Source: Rahnella sikkimica
GTDB lineage: Bacteria; Pseudomonadota; Gammaproteobacteria; Enterobacterales; Enterobacteriaceae
Reading direction: 5' to 3'
Assembly (NCBI RefSeq): GCF_002951615.1
Contig: NZ_CP019062.1
Span: forward strand, 1,674,001-1,738,000
DNA length: 64,000 bases
The notes under the pieces: model-generated
The model's input: only the letters and a program-made list of their open reading frames with translations
What the model was told of the DNA's origin: nothing
Database searches by the model: none
Program-made: the position numbers and the translations under genes
Shown: piece after piece, positions 18,453 to 28,093 of the stretch
Layout: every line of letters begins with the position of its first letter
Position numbering within the stretch: the stretch's first letter is position 1

Positions 18453-18580
18453 CCCCACCCCAACCCTCCCCTTCGCAGGGGAGGGAGTAATGCCCCGTTC
18501 TCCCCCTGCAAAGCGGGAGTGAGTAATGCGCCGTCCTTCTCCTCCCCCTGCGAAGGGGGAGGCCGGGAGGGGGTTTTGCA
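18453..18580 (+). repeat. Cluster of three GC-rich mini-repeats at the 5' end of the outer-membrane factor gene
   Basis: Three related palindromic units follow one another. Unit 1 is CCCTCCCCTTCGCAGGGGAG with flanks at about 18453-18489, unit 2 (TCCCCCTGCAAAGCGGGAG) is near 18500, and unit 3 at 18539-18580 is identical over 42 bases to 11199-11240. They lie between the pump gene and the lipoprotein signal of the next gene. The last unit supplies GGGAGGGGG just before the TTG start of that gene. Confidence 0.8.
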
Positions 18581-20150
18581 TACAGGCACCCGTTTTCTGG
18601 CACTCTCGGCATTAACTCTGTTACTGGCCGCTTGCTCCGTGGGCCCCGATTACCAGAAACCGAATCCGGTCACGCCGGGCGCTTATAACGACATGACGAA
18701 GCCGAAAGACGCCGACGGCGCGTCCATCGCCCTGCCATCGGAGCCGAATCCGTTATGGTGGAAAGCGTTTAACGACCCGCAGCTCGACAGCCTGATCACC
18801 CGCGCGATTGCCGGGAATATCTCGCTGCAACAGGCGGTGCTGCGCATTGCCGGTGCCCGCGAGCAGGTCAGACAGGCCGAAGGTGCCTGGCTGCCGTCGG
18901 TTCAGGGCAGCGCAAAAGCCACGCGTCAGCAGCTTGGCCTGAAAGGCATTCTGGATTCCAGCGGTGCCTCGCAGCAGCTCAGCGATCTCAGCCCGGAAGC
19001 CTCCAGCGCCATCGACACGGCGACGCGTCCGGTCAATCTGTATCAGGGAAGTTTTGATGCCAGCTGGGAGCTGGATTTATTCGGCGGCACGCGGCGTCAG
19101 GTGGAAGCCGCGAATGCGCAGACGCAGTCTTCGGTTGAACAACGCAATGATGCGCTGGTGTCGCTGGAAGCCGAAGTCGCCCGCGCGTATCTGCAACTGC
19201 GCGGTGCGCAGAGCGTGACGGCGGCGATCCAGACACAAATCGACGTCGCGCAGCAGACGCTGGATCTCACGCAGAACCGCCAGAAGAATGGCCTTTCGCC
19301 CCAGCTTGATGTCGAAAACGCCCGCGCCCAGCTGGGTTCATTGCGCGCCCAATTGCCGCAATACCAGGCGCAGGAACGTCAGGCGATGAACGGGCTGGCG
19401 GTTCTGCTCGGCCAGACGCCGGGCTCGCTCGATGCCGAACTGACCGCACCCAAACCGATGCCTGCCCTCCCCGCTGCCGTCCCGGTTGGCGTGCCGTCGC
19501 AGCTGGCGCGTCGCCGCCCGGACGTGCGTAAAGCCGAAGCCGATCTTCACGCCGCGACCGCCAATATCGGCGTCTCCGTCGCACAGATGTTCCCGAGTAT
19601 TTCCCTCACCGGCCAGTTCGGGATGCGCAACACCGACGTCAGTTATCTCGACAACTGGAGCAGCCATTTCTACTCCTTCGGCCCGCAGGTCACGCTGCCA
19701 ATCTTCCAGGGCGGACGTCTGGTGTCCAGCGTGCATCTTTCCCGAGCGCAGCAGGCCAATGCCGCGCTGAACTACCGCCAGACGGTGCTGACTGCGCTCC
19801 AGGACGTGGACAATGCGCTGGTGAATTACCGCACGGATCAGGATCAGGTGAACGGATTAGATCAGACGACCGACGCGTTACAGACGGCGTTTGATCTCGC
19901 CAGCGACAGTTACCGTCAGGGGCTTTCAACGTTCATCAACGTGCTCGACGCCCAGCGCCAGCTCGCGCAGGCGCACCAGCAATCCGCCGAAGCGAAAGTG
20001 AAAACCAGCACCGATCTGGTGTCGTTGTACAAAGCCCTCGGCGGCGGCTGGGAGCCGTACCAGAACGTTGATTTGCCGACCTACACTGTGTTTGGTCCGG
20101 CGGCAACGCCGGATGTGAAAGTCAAAACGACGTCGGGGGTGACGCCGTAA
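18576..20150 (+). CDS. NodT-family outer-membrane factor lipoprotein of the drug pump
   Basis: A 524-residue TolC-like channel protein with two OEP domains. The proposed TTG start at 18576 yields a classic lipoprotein signal with lipobox LLLAAC and the modified Cys at residue 20, and GGAGG five bases ahead. The frame stays open up to ATG codons at 18441 and 18381, but that would place about 65 Pro/Gly/Arg-rich residues, encoded by the GC-rich mini-repeats, before the signal peptide, which is implausible for export. A repeat insertion has probably separated the gene from its original start. Coding order HlyD, MFS, OMF indicates one pump. The start is the least certain point; the product class is clear. 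Confidence 0.82.
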   Translation: MHTGTRFLALSALTLLLAACSVGPDYQKPNPVTPGAYNDMTKPKDADGASIALPSEPNPLWWKAFNDPQLDSLITRAIAGNISLQQAVLRIAGAREQVRQAEGAWLPSVQGSAKATRQQLGLKGILDSSGASQQLSDLSPEASSAIDTATRPVNLYQGSFDASWELDLFGGTRRQVEAANAQTQSSVEQRNDALVSLEAEVARAYLQLRGAQSVTAAIQTQIDVAQQTLDLTQNRQKNGLSPQLDVENARAQLGSLRAQLPQYQAQERQAMNGLAVLLGQTPGSLDAELTAPKPMPALPAAVPVGVPSQLARRRPDVRKAEADLHAATANIGVSVAQMFPSISLTGQFGMRNTDVSYLDNWSSHFYSFGPQVTLPIFQGGRLVSSVHLSRAQQANAALNYRQTVLTALQDVDNALVNYRTDQDQVNGLDQTTDALQTAFDLASDSYRQGLSTFINVLDAQRQLAQAHQQSAEAKVKTSTDLVSLYKALGGGWEPYQNVDLPTYTVFGPAATPDVKVKTTSGVTP

Positions 20151-20346
20151 AAACGGTTTAATGTGACGAGATAAAATCGGAAGGCGTGACCGGGGCAGGT
20201 AAAGAGCTATTCTGCTTCGTGTTCGCGCCCCCTCTTTTCAGCATCCCCCTCAGCGCAATTCCACCAGACTGCGCTATTCTGTTCAGACATTGAAAACAAT
20301 CCTGCCTGCGGGCGGGATTTTCCGCTGAATAACAATCGGGTAAAAA

Positions 20347-21354
20347 ATGAACGACATTTCTACTGAAGATAAAAAGCCCAGCTGTGATTCAGTGATCAAC
20401 AGCGTTGCCTACCGTGACGGCAAGCGGTTGCAGGACGTCACCGTCGAAGACATCAGCGAAGTACTGAAAGAGCCGGACACGTTCGTGTGGCTGGGGTTGT
20501 GGCAGCCGGAAGATGCGTATATGCGCAGCATTCAGGAAGAATTCGGGCTGCATGATCTGGCGATTGAAGATGCACTGAGCGCCCATCAGCGACCCAAAAT
20601 CGAGCAGTACGGCGAGTCGCTCTTTATCGTCACGCACACCGCGCAAAAGGTGAACGAAACCATCGAGTACGGCGAAACGCATCTGTTTCTCGGTAAAAAC
20701 TTCCTGATCACGGTCCGCCACGGCGCGTCATCGAGCTATAAAGAAATCCGTAAACATGCCGAAGAACGCCCGGACATGATGAACAAAGGGCCGGCTTACG
20801 CGTTGTACTGCGTGCTGGATTCTATCGTCGATAACTATCTTGAAATCCTGCATCGCTACACCGAAGAGTTCGACGCTATCGAAAAGCTGATGTTCCAGAA
20901 CACGTTTAACCAGCAGGCCGTGCAGCAGGTGTACAAACTCCGTCGCGATCTGCTTTCGCTGCGCAATTCCGCCGTGCCGATGGAAGATATCTGTAATCAG
21001 CTCAGCCACCATTATGAAGAACTGATGCCGAAAAGCCTGCGTGCCTACATTCGTGACGTGCAGGATCACGCGAATCAGGTTATCCGCACCACCGACGATA
21101 TGCGCGAAATGCTTTCCAACGCCATGCACGTGAATCTGGCGCTGGTGTCGGTGCATCAGAATGAAGTGGTACAACGTCTGGCAGGCTGGGGGGCGATTCT
21201 GGCGATCCCGACGGTGGTCTTCAGCCTGTACGGCATGAACTTTAAAAATATGCCGGAGCTGGATGACTGGTGGGGGTATCCGGTGACGCTGGGCGTGACA
21301 CTCGTCGGTTGTCTCTGGCTTTACTGGAAACTCAAAAAATCGGGCTGGCTCTGA
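20347..21354 (+). CDS. CorA-family divalent cation channel
   Basis: A 335-residue inner-membrane channel with a large cytoplasmic alpha/beta and stalk domain, then two C-terminal membrane helices joined by the selectivity motif YGMNF (FSLYGMNFKNMPE). Family members carry Mg2+, Co2+ or Ni2+ inward, while ZntB relatives move Zn2+. The sequence (VWLGLWQPED, AHQRPKIEQYGESLFIV) fits the broad CorA group found in many proteobacteria, not specifically E. coli CorA, so no symbol is given. A terminator follows. Confidence 0.88.
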   Translation: MNDISTEDKKPSCDSVINSVAYRDGKRLQDVTVEDISEVLKEPDTFVWLGLWQPEDAYMRSIQEEFGLHDLAIEDALSAHQRPKIEQYGESLFIVTHTAQKVNETIEYGETHLFLGKNFLITVRHGASSSYKEIRKHAEERPDMMNKGPAYALYCVLDSIVDNYLEILHRYTEEFDAIEKLMFQNTFNQQAVQQVYKLRRDLLSLRNSAVPMEDICNQLSHHYEELMPKSLRAYIRDVQDHANQVIRTTDDMREMLSNAMHVNLALVSVHQNEVVQRLAGWGAILAIPTVVFSLYGMNFKNMPELDDWWGYPVTLGVTLVGCLWLYWKLKKSGWL

Positions 21355-21387
21355 TATTATTACCGTAAGCCGCACGTTAATTAACAT

Positions 21388-21422
21388 GCGAATAACAGAA
21401 ACCCCTGTTATTCGCGCTTTTA
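21388..21422 (+). terminator. Intrinsic terminator after the CorA-type gene
   Basis: An 11-bp perfect stem GCGAATAACAG/CTGTTATTCGC (21388-21398, 21405-21415) with a 6-nt loop is followed by GCTTTT. It lies 33 bases after the stop codon. Confidence 0.78.
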
Positions 21423-21528
21423 AATTATCCTGACAAATATACCGGCGACTTATTCTATTTCTCCTTCCCTCTGCGCGTTATTTCCTTATATACTCATTCG
21501 CATCTTTCCTTCCGGAAATAACCTTCAT

Positions 21529-21948
21529 ATGTCAGTGCGTTTCGCGATTTCACAGTTTATGCATTCACTGCGCTTGCCAGGCAAGCGGGTCAGTGCGTTG
21601 CTGTTCGCGTTGTGCTGGCTGATTCTGAATTCTCAGCTGGCGCTCGCCAGCCATCAGTGCGACATGCGGCCTCCGGTGGAAAACACCACGATGTCGCACA
21701 GTGAATTCATGCAAATGCCTGATTCCCCTGAGCATAGGCAAAGTCAGTCGGTGTTGTGTGAAAAGCACTGCGTGCCGGAAAGAACCCACTCAGACAGCGG
21801 AAATGTGCCCCTGGTGGCACTTCCGGTTGCACCCGCACTCGCCATCGTCACCCTTGATGCCCGCGTGGCGGTCACTACCGCAAACTGGACTGCCCCACCG
21901 GTCACGGCTCCGCCCGCTGAAGTTCAGTTCTGCCGGTACAGAGAATAG
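21529..21948 (+). CDS. Small exported Cys/His/Met-rich protein, putative copper-binding
   Basis: A 139-residue protein with a signal-like segment (ALLFALCWLILNSQLALA, about residues 24-41). After it come potential metal ligands: HQCDMRPP, MSHSEFMQMPDSPEH and LCEKHCVPERTH. It resembles short CopL/DUF2946-type proteins that accompany copper resistance genes, though I cannot name the family with certainty. It lies 100 bp before cusF on the same strand, so a part in copper sensing or buffering is likely. The Shine-Dalgarno is poor. Confidence 0.65.
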   Translation: MSVRFAISQFMHSLRLPGKRVSALLFALCWLILNSQLALASHQCDMRPPVENTTMSHSEFMQMPDSPEHRQSQSVLCEKHCVPERTHSDSGNVPLVALPVAPALAIVTLDARVAVTTANWTAPPVTAPPAEVQFCRYRE

Positions 21949-22048
21949 CTCCTGCTGTCAGCGGATGCATTTCCTTGCATCTGAATAATCTAATTTATCT
22001 GCCGTAATAACGGCGTTTATCTGATATGACAGTATTGGAGTTATTTCC

Positions 22049-22381
22049 ATGCGTACAATTTTAAATGGTTTTGTCTTTAGTCTTTTCTTTATTTCCGCTT
22101 ATTCCTTCGCTGACACAATGCCAACGAATCATGATCACATGGCGATGCAAACCGCAGAGAGTTACCAATCAGAAGGTGTGATCACGCAATGGCAATCTGA
22201 CCGTGTTGGTATTTCTCATCACGCCATCCCTGCCCTTAAATGGCCCGCCATGACCATGAATTTCCGGTTGCCGCCGGACATCGCCGCGAACTCCCTGCCC
22301 GCCGGTACGCCGGTGGCGTTCAGCTTTGTCAAAACTGACACGGCTTATCAGTTGCAGTCACTGACTCCGCTGAAACGCTGA
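22049..22381 (+). CDS. cusF: Periplasmic copper/silver chaperone CusF
   Basis: A 110-residue protein with a signal peptide of about 21 residues. The Cu(I)/Ag(I) site of CusF is complete: H57, W65, M68 and M70 in HHAIPALKWPAMTMNF, matching E. coli H36, W44, M47 and M49 in number and spacing. The N-terminal tail adds HDHMAM. It delivers copper to the CusB adaptor of the pump encoded directly downstream. GGAG lies 9 bases before the ATG, and the next gene begins 14 bp after its stop. Confidence 0.9.
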   Translation: MRTILNGFVFSLFFISAYSFADTMPTNHDHMAMQTAESYQSEGVITQWQSDRVGISHHAIPALKWPAMTMNFRLPPDIAANSLPAGTPVAFSFVKTDTAYQLQSLTPLKR

Positions 22382-22395
22382 CCGGGAGAAATACC

Positions 22396-23649
22396 ATGTT
22401 GAATTTACCGCGTCACCTCCGGGTGACGTGGCACTGGCTGCTGGCTTTTATGCCGGTCAGCGCCTTTGCCACACCCGTTTCCCTCCCGCAGGCGCTGGTG
22501 GCCGCGCAGGGATATTCGGCGGAGCTTTCCGCCAGCCGCCATCAGATTAACGCGCTGGAAAACCGCGCAGAATCGGCCATGCAGTTGCCGGATCCGAAGC
22601 TGAAATTCGGGATTGAAAACCTGCCCGTTGGCGGCAGTAACGACCAGCGTTTTACCCGTGAAGGCATGACCATGGAGCGGATTGGCATCATGCAGGATTA
22701 CGTGAGCAGCAGTAAGCGCGAGCGTAAAGCCGGCACGCTGCGCGCCGAATCCCGGCAGGTGGCGGCGAACGGCCAGAGCATTCGTGCGCAGTTGCAGCGC
22801 GATGCGGCACAGGCCTGGATGGAACTGGCGATCGGAAATGAAACCGTGAAGCAGTTGCAGGCGCTGGTGGATGAAAGTCAGCGGCAGATTGGCGTTCAGC
22901 GCGGCGGCGTCAGCAGCGGTAGCGCCCTGCCCGCGTCGGTGCTCGACGCGCGTCTGACGCTCATCAGCATGCAGGACAAACTCACCGAAGCCGGACGCGA
23001 CGTGCAGCTGGCGCGAACGCGGCTGAGTCAGCTTACCGGTATCGACAATCCCGAAATTCTCGGTGCCATTCCGCCGGTCAGCGAACTGCCCGCCGAAGCG
23101 ACGCAGGCCGACAGCATCAGCCAGCATCCTGAAGTTCTTCAGGCGCGGCGTGAGGCGGAAGTGGCGCAGGCCAAATCATCCGAATCGGCGATTGCCGCAC
23201 TGCCGGATATCGGCGTTGAAGTCTATTACGCCCGCCGCGCCGACAATTATGACGACCTCGCGGGCGTGATGGTCACCGTGGATTTGCCGCTGTTTACCGC
23301 ATCACGTCAGGATAAAGATCACGCTGCCGATCAGTCGATGGCGATGGAAAGCAATGACCGGCTGGCGCAGCTCGTTCGCACACATCAGGCGCAGCTGACC
23401 ACGCTGCTGGCGCAATATCAGGCAGCCAGTACCTTGTGGCAGCGGCAGAAAAATGACGTTGTTCCGCTGCAACAGCAGCGCGTCAGCGTGATTCAGGCGC
23501 AGTACCGCGCCGGAAAAAGCAACCTGAATGACGTGCTCGAAGCCCGCCGCAGCCTGCTCGACAGCCAGATTGCGGTACGAAATGCCGAACTGGACGTCGC
23601 CCGTTATTGGGTCGCCCTGCGCTATCTGGCACCTCAGGAGAACAACTGA
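22396..23649 (+). CDS. TolC-type outer-membrane factor of the copper pump
   Basis: A 417-residue outer-membrane efflux protein with signal peptide (ending SAFA/TP) and the two long helical OEP repeats. Unlike E. coli CusC it has no lipobox, so it belongs to the CzcC-like or unlipidated branch. CGGGAG precedes the ATG. Its stop overlaps the cusB start (TGATG). It would form the exit duct for CusBA. Confidence 0.85.
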   Translation: MLNLPRHLRVTWHWLLAFMPVSAFATPVSLPQALVAAQGYSAELSASRHQINALENRAESAMQLPDPKLKFGIENLPVGGSNDQRFTREGMTMERIGIMQDYVSSSKRERKAGTLRAESRQVAANGQSIRAQLQRDAAQAWMELAIGNETVKQLQALVDESQRQIGVQRGGVSSGSALPASVLDARLTLISMQDKLTEAGRDVQLARTRLSQLTGIDNPEILGAIPPVSELPAEATQADSISQHPEVLQARREAEVAQAKSSESAIAALPDIGVEVYYARRADNYDDLAGVMVTVDLPLFTASRQDKDHAADQSMAMESNDRLAQLVRTHQAQLTTLLAQYQAASTLWQRQKNDVVPLQQQRVSVIQAQYRAGKSNLNDVLEARRSLLDSQIAVRNAELDVARYWVALRYLAPQENN

Positions 23650-24899
23650 TGACTACCGTTAAAACGTATGGCCTGCTGGCGCTTTCCCTCGCGGCCGCGC
23701 TGGCTGTGGGTTACCAGGCCGGACGCCATAATGCGCCCGCCGGATCAAAAATCGCGTCTGCGCCCGCTGAACGCAAAGTACTGTACTGGTACGACCCGAT
23801 GACGCCGGATCAGCGGTTTGATAAACCGGGCAAATCGCCGTTTATGGATATGGACCTGATGCCACGTTACGCCGATGAAGTGGCTGACGACGGCGGTGTT
23901 ACGGTCAGCGCCCGCCAGCAGCAGAATCTCGGGTTGCGCAGTGCGAAAGCTGAGCGCCGCGTCATTTCCTCCCCGCTGAATGTTTACGGCACCGTCACCG
24001 CCGACGAGCGCAGCCTGCGCACGGTGGCTGCCCGCGCAGGCGGTCTGGTGGAGAAACTCTACGTTGCCGCCAGCCAGCAGCAGGTAAAAAAAGGCCAGAA
24101 ACTGGCGACGTTGTGGATCCCCGACTGGACCGCCGCGCAGCAGGAATATCTGGCGGTGCGCCAGCTCGGTGACCGCAGCCTGAGCGCTGCCGCCCGTCAG
24201 CGTCTGGCACTGCAATTTATGCCGGAGGATATTCTCAGACGTATCGATAAAACCGGCCAGCCGCAGACGCGCATTGACGTCGTGGCACCGGAAGACGGTT
24301 ATCTCAGCCAGCTGAGTGTGCGTGAGGGCGCGCAGGTGGCCGCCGCGCAGCCGTTGTTTGAGCTGACCAGCCTGAAACAGGTGTGGATTGTGATGGATTA
24401 TCCGCCGTCCGCCGCCGGGCAGGTTCAGGTCGGCAGCAAGGTCAGCGGCAACAGCGACAGCCAGCCGGGCGACGTATTTCGCGGCGTGGTCAGTGAATTA
24501 CTGCCCGACGCCGACGCCGTCAACCGCACGCTGAAAGCCCGCGTGGTGATTGATAATCCGCAGCAAAAACTGCGCCCCGGCATGTATCTCACCCTGACGC
24601 TGGAAGCACCGGAACAGAAACCGGTGCTGGCAATTCCGCAGGAAGCGCTGATTCAGACCGGCACCCGCAATACCGTGCTGCTCGACGACGGCAACGGACA
24701 TTTCACGCCGCAGGCTGTCACCGCAGGGGCAACGCGCGACGGCTGGACGCAAATCCTGTCCGGCCTCAGCGAAGGCCAATCTGTCGTGACCTCCGGCCAG
24801 TTCCTGATCGATTCAGAAGCCAGCCTGCGCAGCGCGCTGCCCGCCGCTGCCAAAGCTGAAACCACACCAGACGCAAATCAGCACGGGAGCCATTTATGA
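23649..24899 (+). CDS. cusB: Copper/silver efflux adaptor CusB
   Basis: A 416-residue membrane fusion protein. After the N-terminal anchor ([20 protein letters not shown]) comes the heavy-metal binding segment [20 protein letters not shown] followed by [11 protein letters not shown], in which Met residues take Cu(I) from CusF. Lipoyl, helical hairpin, beta-barrel and membrane-proximal domains follow. The ATG at 23649 has AGGAG upstream and overlaps the previous stop; an in-frame ATG at 23607 lies inside the previous gene and was not used. cusA overlaps its end. Confidence 0.92.
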   Translation: MTTVKTYGLLALSLAAALAVGYQAGRHNAPAGSKIASAPAERKVLYWYDPMTPDQRFDKPGKSPFMDMDLMPRYADEVADDGGVTVSARQQQNLGLRSAKAERRVISSPLNVYGTVTADERSLRTVAARAGGLVEKLYVAASQQQVKKGQKLATLWIPDWTAAQQEYLAVRQLGDRSLSAAARQRLALQFMPEDILRRIDKTGQPQTRIDVVAPEDGYLSQLSVREGAQVAAAQPLFELTSLKQVWIVMDYPPSAAGQVQVGSKVSGNSDSQPGDVFRGVVSELLPDADAVNRTLKARVVIDNPQQKLRPGMYLTLTLEAPEQKPVLAIPQEALIQTGTRNTVLLDDGNGHFTPQAVTAGATRDGWTQILSGLSEGQSVVTSGQFLIDSEASLRSALPAAAKAETTPDANQHGSHL

Positions 24900-27800
24900 T
24901 TGCCACCGTGATCCGCTGGTCGCTGCGCAACCGGCTTCTGGTGCTGCTCGCCGCCCTGATGATGGCGGGCTGGGGCATCTGGTCTTTGCAAAAAGCGCCG
25001 CTCGACGCCCTGCCGGATCTCTCCGACGTACAGGTGATCGTGCGCGTCAGTTATCCGGGCAAAGCGCCGCAAATCATCGAAGATCAGGTCACGTATCCGC
25101 TGACCACCACTTTGCTGTCGGTGCCCGGCGCGAAAACGGTGCGCGGCTTTTCGATGTTTGGTGATGCCTACGTTTACGTGCTGTTTGATGACGGCACGGA
25201 TCCGTACTGGGCGCGTTCCCGCGTGCTGGAATACCTCAGTCAGGTACAGTCCTCGCTGCCGCCGGGCGCAAAAGCGTCGCTGGGGCCGGATGCCACCGGC
25301 GTCGGCTGGATTTATGAATACGCGCTGATCGATAAAACCGGTCAGCACAGCCTCGAACAGCTGCGCGCGTTGCAGGACTGGACGTTGCGCTATGACCTGA
25401 AAACGGCGCCCAACGTTTCTGAAGTTGCCAGCATTGGCGGCATGGTGCGCCAGTATCAGGTAGTCGCCGACCCGCAGCGGATGCGCGCACGCGGCGTGAC
25501 GCACCAGCAACTGGTCACCGCCCTGCAAAGCGCCAATCAGGAAAGCAGCGGATCGCTTCTGGAAATGGGCGAAGCCGAATATATGGTTCGCACCTCCGGT
25601 TACCTGAAAAGTCTGGACGATTTCAACAACGTAGTCGTGACCGTCAACGGCGGCATTCCGGTGCTGCTTTCTGACGTCGCGACTGTGCGAACCGGCCCGG
25701 AACTGCGGCGCGGCGTGGCGGAACTCAACGGTGAAGGCGAAGTGGCGGGCGGCGTTATTGTCATGCGTTCGGGCAAAAATGCGCTGGAAACCCTGAAAGC
25801 GGTGAAAGTGCGTCTGAATGCCCTCGCCCGCACGCTCCCCGCCGGTGTGGAAATTGTGCCGGTATATGACCGCCAGCCGCTGATCGAACAGGCAGTCGAA
25901 ACGCTGTCGCACAAACTGTTGGAAGAATTCATCGTCGTGGCGGTGGTCTGCGCGCTGTTTCTGTTCCACTTCCGCTCGGCGCTGGTGGCGATCATCACGC
26001 TGCCGCTGGGCATTCTCGGCGCGTTTATCGTCATGCATTATCAGGGGGTCAGCGCCAATATTATGTCGCTCGGCGGCATTGCGATTGCCATCGGGGCGAT
26101 GGTGGACGCCGCGATCGTGATGATTGAAAACATGCACAAAGTGCTCGAACAATGGCGGCACGATCATCCCGGCCAGAAGCCGACTTCTGCGGATTACTGG
26201 CAGGTTTCCGAACGCGCTGCCATCGAAGTCGGGCCTGCGCTGTTTTGCAGTTTACTGATCATCACGCTGTCGTTTATTCCGGTGTTTTCGCTCGACGCGC
26301 AGGAAGGCCGGATGTTCTCGCCGCTGGCGTTTACCAAAACCTACGCCATGGCGGTTTCCGCCGGGCTGGGGATCACGCTGGTGCCGGTGCTGATGGGCTA
26401 TTTTATTCGCGGCAAAATCCCCGATGAGAACGCCAGCCCGATCAACCGCTGGCTGATTTCCGCTTACCAGCCGGTGCTTTCTGCGGTGCTGAAACGCCCG
26501 AAAACCACGCTGGTGTGCAGCGGCCTGTTTCTGCTGGTGTCGCTTTATCCGCTGTCAAAACTGGGCAGCGAATTTATGCCGCCGCTCGACGAAGGCGATT
26601 TGCTGTATATGCCGTCCACGCTGCCGGGGATTTCCGCCCGCGAAGCGTCCAGATTGCTACAGCAAACCGACCGGCTGATTAAAACCGTGCCGGAAGTCGC
26701 CAGTGTGTTCGGCAAGGCCGGACGTGCCGACAGTGCCACCGACCCCGCACCGCTGACCATGATTGAAACCACCATCCGTTTTAAACCACGCGACCAGTGG
26801 CGGCCCGGCATGACGCCCGACAAACTGGTGACGGAGCTGGATAACGCGGTGAAGTTACCGGGCATCGCCAACGTCTGGGTGCCGCCGATCCGCAACCGGC
26901 TGGACATGCTGGCGACCGGCATCAAAAGCCCGGTGGGGATTAAGGTGAACGGGAATAACATCGCGCAGATTGAGCAGGTGGCGCAGCAAATCGAACATAT
27001 CGTGAAGCAGGTTCCCGGCGTGACATCGGCGCTGGCCGAACGTCTCGAAGGGGGCCGCTATGTGGACATCGACATTAACCGGCGCGAAGCCGCACGTTAC
27101 GGTGTCACGGTTGCCGAATTACAGTCGCTGGTTTCGACACTGGTCGGCGGTGAAAATATCGGTGAAACGCTGGAAGGCCGCGAACGGTATCCGATCAATC
27201 TGCGTTATCCGCGTGAACTGCGTGACAACGTGCAGGCGCTGCGTGACCTGCCGGTGCTGACCGCGTCCGGTGCGCAGGTGCCGCTGTCGGCGCTGGCTTC
27301 GGTCAACGTCACCGACGGCCCGCCGATGCTGAAAAGTGAAAACGCGCGCTTGTCGGACTGGATTTATGTCGATTTGCGCGGACATGATCTGAAATCGGCG
27401 GTGGAAGATATGCAGCAGGCGGTGAATCAGCAGGTGAAATTGCCGGAAGGCGTCACTGTGAGCTGGTCGGGGCAATTTGAGTATCTGGAACGCGCGACGG
27501 CAAAACTGAAAATCGTCCTGCCGGTCACGTTGCTCATCATTTTTGTCCTGCTGTACGTCACGTTCAGCAGCGTGCGCGATGCGGTGCTGATTATGGCAAC
27601 GCTGCCGTTTGCGCTGACCGGCGGCATCTGGCTGCTGTATATGCTTAATTACAACCTCTCGGTCGCCGCCGCCGTCGGTTTTATCGCGCTGGCGGGTGTC
27701 GCCGCCGAGTTCGGGGTCATTATGGTGCTGTATCTGAATCAGGCCGTGCAGCGTCAGCAGAAATCCGGCGAATCGCTGACCGAGGAAGAGTTGTGCAACG

Positions 27801-28093
27801 CCATCCACCACGGCGCGGTATTGCGTGTAAGGCCAAAAGCCATGACGGTCGCCACCATCATGGCGGGTTTACTGCCCATCATGTGGGGCGGCGGCACCGG
27901 TTCAGAAGTGATGCAGCGTATTGCTGCGCCGATGATTGGCGGGATGGTCAGTGCGCCGTTGTTATCGATGCTGGTGATCCCGGCGGTGTATTTGCTGTTG
28001 CATCGGAGGAGAAGTGGGAAAACTTCGGTTTCTCACTTGCAGTGTAAGCGCTGTCGGAGGACCGAGAAGGTTTCGGTTTTTCACTTGCCGTGA
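24896..28093 (+). CDS. cusA: Copper/silver RND pump CusA with a repeat-encoded C-terminal tail
   Basis: A 1065-residue proton-driven RND transporter with 12 membrane helices and two large periplasmic loops. The Met triad that binds Cu(I) in E. coli CusA (M573, M623, M672) is kept as M572 ([10 protein letters not shown]), M622 (PLTMIETT) and M671 (RLDMLATG). [20 protein letters not shown] carries the proton-relay acids. The start overlaps cusB (ATGA). Homology to CusA ends around [13 protein letters not shown], near 28010. The last 28 or so residues ([10 protein letters not shown]... to VFHLP) are read from the terminal units of the long palindromic repeat, so an insertion has replaced the original stop. 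No cusRS pair is visible in the window. Confidence 0.93.
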   Translation: MIATVIRWSLRNRLLVLLAALMMAGWGIWSLQKAPLDALPDLSDVQVIVRVSYPGKAPQIIEDQVTYPLTTTLLSVPGAKTVRGFSMFGDAYVYVLFDDGTDPYWARSRVLEYLSQVQSSLPPGAKASLGPDATGVGWIYEYALIDKTGQHSLEQLRALQDWTLRYDLKTAPNVSEVASIGGMVRQYQVVADPQRMRARGVTHQQLVTALQSANQESSGSLLEMGEAEYMVRTSGYLKSLDDFNNVVVTVNGGIPVLLSDVATVRTGPELRRGVAELNGEGEVAGGVIVMRSGKNALETLKAVKVRLNALARTLPAGVEIVPVYDRQPLIEQAVETLSHKLLEEFIVVAVVCALFLFHFRSALVAIITLPLGILGAFIVMHYQGVSANIMSLGGIAIAIGAMVDAAIVMIENMHKVLEQWRHDHPGQKPTSADYWQVSERAAIEVGPALFCSLLIITLSFIPVFSLDAQEGRMFSPLAFTKTYAMAVSAGLGITLVPVLMGYFIRGKIPDENASPINRWLISAYQPVLSAVLKRPKTTLVCSGLFLLVSLYPLSKLGSEFMPPLDEGDLLYMPSTLPGISAREASRLLQQTDRLIKTVPEVASVFGKAGRADSATDPAPLTMIETTIRFKPRDQWRPGMTPDKLVTELDNAVKLPGIANVWVPPIRNRLDMLATGIKSPVGIKVNGNNIAQIEQVAQQIEHIVKQVPGVTSALAERLEGGRYVDIDINRREAARYGVTVAELQSLVSTLVGGENIGETLEGRERYPINLRYPRELRDNVQALRDLPVLTASGAQVPLSALASVNVTDGPPMLKSENARLSDWIYVDLRGHDLKSAVEDMQQAVNQQVKLPEGVTVSWSGQFEYLERATAKLKIVLPVTLLIIFVLLYVTFSSVRDAVLIMATLPFALTGGIWLLYMLNYNLSVAAAVGFIALAGVAAEFGVIMVLYLNQAVQRQQKSGESLTEEELCNAIHHGAVLRVRPKAMTVATIMAGLLPIMWGGGTGSEVMQRIAAPMIGGMVSAPLLSMLVIPAVYLLLHRRRSGKTSVSHLQCKRCRRTEKVSVFHLP

